NCBI GenBank assembly: GCA_947626435.1
Contig: CANQSB010000029.1
Span: 1 to 37,075, forward strand
Origin: an uncultured Lachnospiraceae bacterium
GTDB taxonomy: Bacteria; Bacillota; Clostridia; Lachnospirales; Lachnospiraceae
Length of the DNA: 37,075 bases
Direction: 5' to 3'
The position numbers and the translations under genes are program-made. Every line of letters begins with the position of its first letter. The first letter of the stretch is position 1. The notes under the pieces were generated by a model. That model made no database searches and was not told the origin of the DNA. It saw only the letters and a list, made by a program, of their open reading frames with translations. Below are positions 27,039 to 34,213 of this stretch, piece after piece.

Positions 27039-29618
27039 TTAATGCTCCTTCCAGTTCTCGTCATACCCATCGCTTGACGCTGTAGCATTGGCAAGCTGCA
27101 ACGCTATTTCGCTGAAATACCTTGGCGGTATGTCCTTTAGCGGGATTATTTTGTCGCCTTTTGCCTCATCATAGCAGTAACTCCCGCGCTCTATCGTGCC
27201 CGCCTTGTAAAATCTCGCGTCGTACACAGTTATCTCCTCGCCGCCGCCATAGCCTGAGCCTACGAAGCTTCCCAAAAAATGAAGCTCCACGCCAAGTCCC
27301 GTTTCTATGTCCTCACAGTAAAACGTGTCAAAACCGCCTCCGTCCTGTACCGAACCTCTGTACCAGCCTGCGCCTGTAAGCCTGCTCGTCAGTGAAAGGT
27401 CATTTATTTTAATTCCGCCAAAGCGCTCTAAGGTCGGCATTTCCTTCTCTGCGTCAGTCAGTCTATATACTTGCCTGTACAGCTGTGTTATAGGCTGTGT
27501 TATCTCATAGTCCTCCAGCTGCTGCCGCCATTTGGAAAGTGACACGTCTGTCAGTTCTATGGGGTGTGCAAGGGATATTGTTTGCGCACACGGAGCAGCT
27601 GCGCTCTCTGGCAGTATGTACTCCTCCTCGTCCTCTGTGTTAAAGCTGCCATCCTCCATATACCTAAAGCTCTGGATAAGCTTGCCATCCTCATAAACGC
27701 CCCATATCAAGCCTGTCGCAAACTGATGCATTATCGGATTTTTTACAAAAAGGGATTTCCAGGCCTGCGCTGTCCACTCGCGTTTTGCCATAAGCGCATA
27801 TTCAAGCCGTGATTTCTGGTTTCCCGCTATAAGCTTTATCTGCTTTTTCATCTGCTTAAACTCATCAAGCGCCGCCTTGCCTAATGCCTCGTCGTCCTTT
27901 TTATTGACTGCTGGCAGGTTTTTTAGTTTTTTGCCCGTCTCGTCAAATACTTCTATTTCAAGCGCGGGTGTGATTGTCACCTTGAATTTGCGCGCTCCAT
28001 AGTCAAAGACTCTTTCAATATTTTCATCAAAGCCAAGGTCTGGTATCATCCTGTCCGCAAGCTCCTCGCCCGTAAGTCCAAGGCGTGACGCGGCATTTTC
28101 AAGGGCTTTTTGGGCAGCCGATTTTACTGCTTTCGACTTGTGCTTTCTTGACATATTGTCAATGAGGATAAGCGTGTCCGACGCGGGGTTCAGGGCAAGC
28201 GCGTCTACGGCGTCCATTGCTATAGATGTCCGCGCATTTTGCGCCCATTCGTCTATCTGCCGTTTGATTTTTGCGGCAATCGCATTTTTGCCATAGATTG
28301 ACGCGGCATAGAGTACTCAGCGCTTTTTTGCCTCCGCGCCGAGCGCAAGCCATCTGTCGTACAGCTCGTTTACAAACGCCGCAAGCTCATCCTCCTTCAA
28401 GCCGTCCGCAAGAATTGACGCGTCTTTGACTATGCCGTATTCATCTGATGTAGAATAGCAGAGTAGAAATGCCTGCATATAATCATCGCCAGCCGCTGCG
28501 CCATCCTTTTTATGCACTGTGATAAACGGCGTCTGGTATGCCCATTCAAGCATGCGCTTTCTGTTGCCTTTGTGCATTTTGGCAATTAAATTTTCCGCAG
28601 TAACTACGCCTGCGGCTGATACATCATCTGCTTTTGAAGCGGCGGTACTTTCTTTTCCATTTGCTGTGCCTGTTTTTGATAAACAGCTGTCTGCTTTTCC
28701 ATTTGCAGCGCTTTCTTGGGCTGATGCTTTGTTTTTATCTGCCATCGCAATATTTTCCCGCTCGCTTAGCGTGTCCTGCAAAAGCTTTATAAGCTTAGCG
28801 TTTTTCTCTTTTTCAAGCATTTCAGATAAAATTTCTGTGTAGTCTGCTCCGCCTTTTTGCCACTTTACCAGCACGCGCACGGCAAGCTCCCGCTCGCCAA
28901 GCTTTTTTGACAAGGCAAGCTTTTTTATGTCCGCTTCCCACTCCTTTTTGGCATAGAGTATGTCGGCAAGGCGATTGCGCACGGCATTTGTCGAATCTGG
29001 CGCATAGCTTAAAATCTCGGCTTTGTTTTCGTCAAGGTTCTGCTCCAGCACAGTCAGCGCAAACCAGCGTCCAAGCGCGCCCGCTCCGCGGAAAGCCGCC
29101 AACGTTTCCTCGCGTCTTTGGCTTAGATACCTGCTGAATATTTTCCGTAAAATCCTGCCTCTTTCCAATGCGCTCGGATCGCCTACATAGGAGGCGTCGC
29201 ATGCCATCTCCGCCAATGCCATCTGATATTTCAGGCTGAGCTTTTCTTTTTCAAGATCCTCAAAAAACGGTTCTATATTGCCAAGGTTATGCTGTCTCAT
29301 TATCGTCCTGCCTATGAAATAGACATCCTGCCTAAAGACATAAAAAACCCCGCATCTTCGCAAGAAATCACGGTCATTGTACTCGTCCATAAATGCATCA
29401 ATAAATTTAAACTCGTATTCCCCATTCCCGTTTGGACTGTACTGCAGCTTTATGTTGTCTGCTATTGGGTAGAGTAATTCAAGCGCTCCTTCGCCCATAA
29501 GGTATGATTTTATGATTGCTATTTCGTCCGCAGGCAGGCTTGTCCTTTTGCCTGGGCGGTACGGCTCAAGCAGATGGTCTACTGTCTGTTCCATTTTAAT
29601 GTAATGGCTGTCTTCCAT
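27039..29618 (-). pseudogene. DUF4132-like protein gene interrupted by one in-frame TGA
   Basis: Two frames (29618-28317 and 28217-27039) lie in the same phase, separated by a single TGA at 28317-28319. The intact paralogue at 34214-36715 has TGG (Trp) at this place (KKRWVLYTASI). The translation continues in homology right after the stop (VLYAASIYG, then EWAQNARTSIAMDAV). The rejoined product would be about 859 residues: alpha-helical HEAT-like repeats, then a C-terminal DUF4132-type beta region (GAGWYRGSVQDGGGF, FVGSGYGGGEE). Downstream codons look intact and the C-terminal third is almost identical to the paralogue. This suggests recent breakage, gene conversion or a sequencing error. The start at 29616-29618 has AAAGGAG 9 bases upstream. 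Function unknown. Confidence 0.75.
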
Positions 29619-29690
29619 TGTAGCACTCTCCTTTATCATGTATTCTCGCCCCACTTCACCCATCTTATCAACATCGTTTTTGATTTGCAG
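29619..29690 (-). pseudogene. Rpn-family fragment fused into the leader of the DUF4132-like pseudogene
   Basis: The frame upstream of 29618 reads LQIKNDVDKMGEVGREYMIK. This aligns with PQIREEVDKMSGMGQTIYDRG in the Rpn-like fragment at the right window edge. It is the same gene tail in the same relative place, upstream of each DUF4132-like gene, and shows that the duplicated unit includes this fragment. Confidence 0.5.
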
Positions 29691-29835
29691 AGCTGTTTAT
29701 GTCTGTGTATTTTTGGATATTATCCTTATAGAAATAAAATATCACGTTTGGATATTTGGTTATATCAAAACCAGACGCTTTATTCTTACACCTGATTATC
29801 ACTACCTTTATTAAGCCATATCTTTCTATAATTTT

Positions 29836-29864
29836 AATATATCATCTATATATGTGGATTTCAA
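29836..29864 (-). promoter_or_regulatory. Promoter module, copy B
   Basis: TTGAAA (29859-29864), 17 bases, TATATT (29836-29841), followed by AAAATT. It lies about 220 bases upstream of the DUF4132-like pseudogene and directly after the terminator of the lipoprotein operon. Between promoter and gene there is only the Rpn fragment and unrecognised AT-rich DNA. Confidence 0.55.
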
Positions 29865-29929
29865 GATTATAAAGTTAAGCTTTCTGTTTTTGATTTTATG
29901 TCTTTGATTGGCAATATGAGAATAATTTA

Positions 29930-29973
29930 TCAAAAAAATATGGCACTCACAATTTGCTCTATGCGAGTGCCAT
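29930..29973 (-). terminator. Rho-independent terminator of the lipoprotein operon
   Basis: TGGCACTC (29941-29948) pairs with GAGTGCCA (29965-29972), 16-nt loop, followed on the minus strand by ATATTTTTTTG. It ends the transcript of the LRR and MBL genes. Confidence 0.75.
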
Positions 29974-30021
29974 GTCAAATTAGCATATATAATTAAGAAA
30001 TGTAAACTTAAATGCAAAGGA

Positions 30022-30074
30022 TTAAAACATCTCCCTGAATTTGCCGTTTAACAGCCTTTCAGGAAATGCCGCAT
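30022..30074 (-). pseudogene. Remnant of a second MBL-fold gene
   Basis: The minus strand reads AAFPERLLNGKFREMF and stop. The intact MBL protein has AAFPERLLNSKFREMLKPF near residue 45. The remnant directly joins the hairpin that follows LRR lipoprotein 1. Downstream DNA (taaatgcaaa-type) resembles the 3' flank of the intact MBL gene. A second LRR-MBL unit therefore lost nearly all of its MBL gene. Confidence 0.65.
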
Positions 30075-30084
30075 TAGGCGGCAT
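30066..30084 (-). repeat. Hairpin after LRR lipoprotein 1
   Basis: ATGCCGC and GCGGCAT around a 5-nt loop. It is identical to the hairpin at 32862-32880 after LRR lipoprotein 2. The T-run is poor, so it is more likely an RNA-stability or processing hairpin than a full terminator. Confidence 0.6.
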
Positions 30085-30105
30085 CCGCATTGATTGTCTG
30101 AAATG

Positions 30106-31263
30106 CTATTGATTTACGGTCACGCCGTTATCAAATGCAGTTTTATCCACTATTGCACTGGCATTGGGTATTGTGACCTCGGTCAGGGGACACCAAGCAA
30201 AAGCACTGGCGCCAATTTCCGTTACGCTTTCAGGGATTGTCACGCTGGTCAGGTTATAGCACCCATTAAAAGCACTGTCTGCTATTTTCGTTACCCCATC
30301 GGGAATTGTTACGCTGGTTAAGCCTTTGCATTGCATGAAAGTCAGAGTCCCTATTTCCGTTATTCCTTCGGAAATCGTTATGCTGGTCAAACTGGCGCAA
30401 CCGTTAAAAGCATTATCCATTTTTGATACGCTACTTGGAATTGTTATGCTGGTTAAGCCGCTGCTCTGAAAAGCACACTCACCTATTTCTATTAAACCTT
30501 CAGGAAGGGTTATGCCAGTTAAATTCGGACAGTGGTAAAAGGCTTCGCCCCCTATTTTCGTTATCCCATCAGGGATTGTTGCATCAGTTAAGCTAATACA
30601 GCTGCAAAAAGCGCTTTCACTTATTTCTGTTACCCCGTTAGGAATTGTTACATCGGTTAAGCCAGTACAGCTGTGAAAAGCGCCCTCACCTAATTCTGTT
30701 AGGCTTTCGGGGAGGGTTATGCTGGTTAAATTCGGACAGTTGAAAAAAGCTTTCTCTCCTATTTTCGTTACTCCTTCGGGAATGGTTATGTCCATTAAAC
30801 TGGTGGATGAAAAAGCCTCGTCACCTATTTCCGTTATGCCTTCTTCCAGTACCACCTGCAAATCTCCTACTTTCCAGATTACATCTTTAGCTCCGCAATT
30901 CTCCAATGCCTCATTATCCAGAACGCCACTGCCTGAAATAGTCAGCACTCCGCTCTCGTATGTATAGGTAAACTCCCCGCTGCCTTTCTCAGTCTTTGTC
31001 TCCTCTACGACTGTGCTTTCTTCTGTCTCCTCAGTCTGTGTCTCCTCGACGGCTGCGCTTTCTTCTGTCTCCCCAGCCTGTGTTTCCTCAGCGGCTGTGC
31101 TTTCTTCCGTGTCGCTGTCAGTGTCCTCCTCCTGCGCTGCCGTCTCAGTCTGCATAGTCTCCGCCGCGTCCTGCGCCGTCTGTGTTTCTTTATTCCCGCA
31201 TGCACCCAAAGCCAGCGCCGACGACATAAGCCAAACCGCTATAAATAATTTCTTTTTCATCAT
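30106..31263 (-). CDS. BspA-type leucine-rich-repeat lipoprotein 1
   Basis: A 385-residue predicted surface lipoprotein. The signal peptide ends in the lipobox LALGAC, with lipidated Cys22. Residues about 30-95 form an acidic Thr/Glu-rich linker of 14-residue repeats (EETQ and EESTVVEET-like). The rest is about ten LRR_5/BspA-like repeats of about 23 residues (pattern LTSITLPESLTELGEGAF). Such proteins are exported and usually bind partners at the cell surface. GGAGG is 6 bases before the first ATG of the ATGATG start. It follows the MBL gene by 64 bases. The last about 50 residues are identical to lipoprotein 2, showing recent duplication or conversion. Confidence 0.85.
   Translation of the reverse strand: MMKKKLFIAVWLMSSALALGACGNKETQTAQDAAETMQTETAAQEEDTDSDTEESTAAEETQAGETEESAAVEETQTEETEESTVVEETKTEKGSGEFTYTYESGVLTISGSGVLDNEALENCGAKDVIWKVGDLQVVLEEGITEIGDEAFSSTSLMDITIPEGVTKIGEKAFFNCPNLTSITLPESLTELGEGAFHSCTGLTDVTIPNGVTEISESAFCSCISLTDATIPDGITKIGGEAFYHCPNLTGITLPEGLIEIGECAFQSSGLTSITIPSSVSKMDNAFNGCASLTSITISEGITEIGTLTFMQCKGLTSVTIPDGVTKIADSAFNGCYNLTSVTIPESVTEIGASAFAWCPLTEVTIPNASAIVDKTAFDNGVTVNQ
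30991..31115. repeat. 42-bp in-frame tandem repeat in LRR lipoprotein 1
   Basis: Three copies (30991-31032, 31033-31074, 31075-31115) of a 42-bp unit coding for a 14-residue Thr/Glu-rich motif between lipobox and LRR domain. Copy-number change would keep the frame and alter the length of the surface stalk. Confidence 0.75.
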
Positions 31264-31327
31264 TAAAATCCTCCTATAAGAAAAGTAAGCTTAAATGCAA
31301 AAAATTAAAAATAGGACAAAATCGTAT

Positions 31328-32830
31328 TTATTTATCTTTTATAATGAAATCATTTCCATTGAGGTTTTTGTCATCAGTCCTCAAAACCTTTCTGAATTTA
31401 AGCATATTTTTATCTTCGTATATATCAATGACATTTTTATTCGGATGCCCCCATTTATTATAGCCTACGCATATTACGGCTTTATCCCTGCCGCTTTTGG
31501 CGGCTGCTTTCTGCAGCTCTTTCGGCACTGCGCCGATTTGCTTCAACGATTTACCTGATGCGTGGTGCGGTACTATGATATTTTTGACAGTATTAGGCTT
31601 GGCTGCATTAATCTGATTAATCTGCCAATTTTCATAGCCGCAGTCTCCCGTCAGGAGCGTGTTATTCATCTTCAGCATAAGACCGCTTTCGTTCAAATTT
31701 TTTCCTTTCCCACGACACATTATGTAATCGCCTGAGGTTTGAGAATATCCTGGGTATTTTTCGGATACCAAAAATATTTTCTGTTTTTTGGCGAGAAAAA
31801 CTATCAGCCTGTTTAAAGATGCGTTGCATTTTCCCTGAGCGCACACTGGCGCTATCCATTCCGAGGCGGATTTCCCGTTGAATACGCTCCGTTTTAGGGT
31901 ATATGCTGCCTTGTAATGATCCTGATGCCAGTGCGAAATGATTATCAGATCTGGCGCAAGAATATTCCCCACATAAGCATCATCATAAATGCCTGTAGCG
32001 GCTTTATCGATCTGCCCGCCCGTTGAAAATCTCAGGTTAATATCAATCGGGAAACCTACGTCAAACGCAAAGCATTTGTTGCTGCCGTCTGCCATAGTGT
32101 TGTAACCGCTCACGCAGTTTGCCTGTCCTACGCGGTGTACCATCAAATAGCTTTCAGATACATTTTTAAAGAACTTGTCCATCACATTATTTATTTTGCC
32201 GTCAGCATCCGCTGGGATTGTTATATCATCCAACTTATAGGATATATCAGGATCTGCCTTTTCTATCCTTTGGATATAGACTTCCTTGAACTGAAAGAGA
32301 CTTGCTGCAAATGCCAGTCTTCCTTTTTTGCCATTTGCGCCTTCATTACCGACGTTCTTTGACAAGACGACCTTTTGCCATTCGCAGCCTATTTCCAGGT
32401 CTTCATCTGAGCATAATTCATAGAAATATGGCTTATATAGTATATCCAGTACTGAACGCGCGTCAGATGTTTCCAGATTTTCAAAATACACATTATCAGT
32501 CTCAAGCATCCCTGGCGTAATTGCCATATAACGATAACCGAATTTTTTGCTGCTATTTTCATCATTTTCTTTATTTTCTTCATCTTCTTCAAGTTCTTCA
32601 CTAATATACCGTCTGCAGTATATGGTCTTGCTGCCTTTTTCAAATATAAACGGCTTCAGCATTTCCCTGAATTTGCTGTTTAACAGCCTTTCAGGAAACG
32701 CCGCATTAAATACGGGCGAGCTGATAATCTCATCAAAGCTTTCCTTGTCCCACATATGCTCTTTTAATACTTCCAGTTTAGGATTTTTAAGCATTTCACT
32801 TATCTTATTTATTTCTTCCAATATCTCCAT
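31328..32830 (-). CDS. Metallo-beta-lactamase-fold hydrolase with unknown N-terminal region
   Basis: A 500-residue protein without signal peptide. Residues about 1-230 match nothing I recognise and include an acidic stretch (EELEEDEENKENDENSSKK). The C-terminal half is an MBL fold of the ComEC-like type. It has His300-x-His302-x-Asp304-His305 (SHWHQDH), LTGDCGYE as the next metal-binding segment, and IIVPHHAS. The metal site looks complete, so it is probably an active metal-dependent hydrolase; nuclease, phosphodiesterase or other activity cannot be chosen. GAAGGA precedes the ATG. It lies between two LRR lipoproteins in one operon, and its link to them is unknown. Confidence 0.75.
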   Translation of the reverse strand: MEILEEINKISEMLKNPKLEVLKEHMWDKESFDEIISSPVFNAAFPERLLNSKFREMLKPFIFEKGSKTIYCRRYISEELEEDEENKENDENSSKKFGYRYMAITPGMLETDNVYFENLETSDARSVLDILYKPYFYELCSDEDLEIGCEWQKVVLSKNVGNEGANGKKGRLAFAASLFQFKEVYIQRIEKADPDISYKLDDITIPADADGKINNVMDKFFKNVSESYLMVHRVGQANCVSGYNTMADGSNKCFAFDVGFPIDINLRFSTGGQIDKAATGIYDDAYVGNILAPDLIIISHWHQDHYKAAYTLKRSVFNGKSASEWIAPVCAQGKCNASLNRLIVFLAKKQKIFLVSEKYPGYSQTSGDYIMCRGKGKNLNESGLMLKMNNTLLTGDCGYENWQINQINAAKPNTVKNIIVPHHASGKSLKQIGAVPKELQKAAAKSGRDKAVICVGYNKWGHPNKNVIDIYEDKNMLKFRKVLRTDDKNLNGNDFIIKDK

Positions 32831-32861
32831 AATGTCCTTCTCTCTTAATCAAAATTTACGG

Positions 32862-32880
32862 ATGCCGCATTAGGCGGCAT
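32862..32880 (-). repeat. Hairpin between LRR lipoprotein 2 and the MBL gene
   Basis: ATGCCGC (32862-32868) and GCGGCAT (32874-32880), loop ATTAG. It is an intercistronic hairpin without a strong T-run, identical to the one at 30066-30084. It may limit read-through from lipoprotein 2 into the MBL gene. Confidence 0.6.
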
Positions 32881-32901
32881 CTGCATTGATTGTCTGAAAT
32901 G

Positions 32902-34020
32902 CTATTGATTTACGGTCACGCCGTTATCAAATGCAGTTTTATCCACTATTGCACTGGCATTGGGTATTGTGACCTCGGTCAGGGGACACCAAGCAAAAGC
33001 ACTGGCGCCAATTTCCGTTACGCTTTCAGGAATTGTTACGCTGGTTAAGTTATTACAGTAACCAAAGGCAACGCTACCAATTTTTGTTACCCCCTCGGGG
33101 ATTTCTACGCTTGTTAAAACAGCACATTGTCCAAAAGCGCCATCTCCTATTTCCGTTACCCCTTCAGAAATTGTTATGCTGGTTAAGCCACTTCTAGGAA
33201 AAGCATTTTCCTCTATTTTTGTCACTCCACCAGGAATTGTTATGCTGGTTAAGCCACAATTTTCAAAAGCTCTCTGACCTATTTCTATTAAACTTTCAGG
33301 GAGATTTATGCTCGTCAAATTGTAACACTCAAAAAAAGCACACTCCCCTATTTTTGTTACTCCTTCGGGGATTTCTACGCTTGTTAAATTAGTACATTGT
33401 TGAAAAGCGTAGTTACCTATTTCCGTTACTCCTTTAGGAATTGTGACGCTGGTTAAGCCAGTACAGCCGTCAAAAGCATGATCACCTAATTCTGTTAGGC
33501 TTTCGGGGAGGGGTATGCTGGTCAAGTTCGGACACATGTAAAAGGCGTTCGCGCCTATTTTTGTTACTCCTTTAGGAATTGTTATGCTAATTAAACCACT
33601 TCCTCTAAAAGCGGAGTTACCTATTTCCGTTACTCCTTCTTCCAGTACCACCTGCAAATCTCCTACTTTCATGACTACATCTTTAGCACCGCAAGCCTCC
33701 ATTGCCTCACTATCCAAAACACCCTTGCCTGAAATAGTCAGCACTCCGCTCTCATATGTATAGGTAAACTCCCCGCTGCCTTCCTCAGTCTGTGCCTCCT
33801 CAGCCTGTGTCTCCTCAACGACTGTGCTTTCTTCTGTCTCCCCAGCCTGTGTTTCCTCAGCGGCTGTGCTTTCTTCCGTGTTTTCCTCCCGCACTTTTGT
33901 TTCGGTCTGCCTAGTCTCTCCCGCTTTCTGCGCCGTCTGTGTCTCTTTACTCCCACAGGCGCTTACCGCAAGCGCCGACGACATAAGCAAAGCTGTCATA
34001 AATAATTTCTTTTTCATCAT
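32902..34020 (-). CDS. BspA-type leucine-rich-repeat lipoprotein 2
   Basis: A 372-residue surface lipoprotein. The signal peptide ends in the lipobox LAVSAC (Cys22), followed by a shorter Thr/Glu-rich linker and about ten LRR_5 repeats (pattern LTSITIPGGVTKIEENAF). It is paralogous to lipoprotein 1, with near-identical ends and divergent middle repeats, as if repeats were shuffled. The frame stays open upstream to 34293, but the ATGATG at 34020 has AGGAGG 6 bases before it and the signal peptide begins there. It is the first gene of the LRR-MBL-LRR operon and is controlled by the poly-G spacer promoter at 34069-34100. Confidence 0.87.
   Translation of the reverse strand: MMKKKLFMTALLMSSALAVSACGSKETQTAQKAGETRQTETKVREENTEESTAAEETQAGETEESTVVEETQAEEAQTEEGSGEFTYTYESGVLTISGKGVLDSEAMEACGAKDVVMKVGDLQVVLEEGVTEIGNSAFRGSGLISITIPKGVTKIGANAFYMCPNLTSIPLPESLTELGDHAFDGCTGLTSVTIPKGVTEIGNYAFQQCTNLTSVEIPEGVTKIGECAFFECYNLTSINLPESLIEIGQRAFENCGLTSITIPGGVTKIEENAFPRSGLTSITISEGVTEIGDGAFGQCAVLTSVEIPEGVTKIGSVAFGYCNNLTSVTIPESVTEIGASAFAWCPLTEVTIPNASAIVDKTAFDNGVTVNQ
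33787..33885. repeat. 42-bp in-frame tandem repeat in LRR lipoprotein 2
   Basis: Two full copies (33802-33843, 33844-33885) and a partial one (33787-33801) of the 42-bp unit found three times in lipoprotein 1. The copy number differs between paralogues. Confidence 0.7.
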
Positions 34021-34068
34021 TAAAATCCTCCTATATATTTTTTGTTTATGATTAAACATACATATCAC

Positions 34069-34100
34069 ATTATACCCCCCCCCTCGTACATATTTGTCAA
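34069..34100 (-). promoter_or_regulatory. Promoter with a nine-G tract in its spacer (candidate phase-variable switch)
   Basis: On the minus strand, TTGACA (34095-34100) and TATAAT (34069-34074) are both perfect consensus boxes. They are separated by 20 bases, of which the nine next to the -10 are all G (34075-34083). Loss of three G would give the optimal 17-base spacer. The -10 box is 49 bases upstream of the lipoprotein 2 start. Repeated TGACAAA motifs lie upstream of the -35. Confidence 0.7.
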
Positions 34101-34164
34101 GCATTTTGTCATATTTTGTCAAATACATAAAGTAACCGCAAAATAACCTCCATTCTTTGAACGC

Positions 34165-34200
34165 AAAAAAGCAACCGCCCCTTTGGCGATTGCCTTTTTT
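34165..34200 (-). terminator. Rho-independent terminator after the DUF4132-like gene
   Basis: On the minus strand GGCAATCGCC pairs (with G-U pairs) with GGCGGTTGC, short AAAGG loop, then TTTTTT; a run of A precedes. It isolates the DUF4132-like gene from the lipoprotein operon. Confidence 0.8.
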
Positions 34201-34213
34201 ATATTCTTCCGCC

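Noticed and set aside
28317-28319. TGA read as Trp or selenocysteine
   Set aside because: Other genes here end normally with TGA, for example pcfB and mfd; no selenocysteine element was seen and the paralogue has Trp, so a nonsense mutation is simpler.
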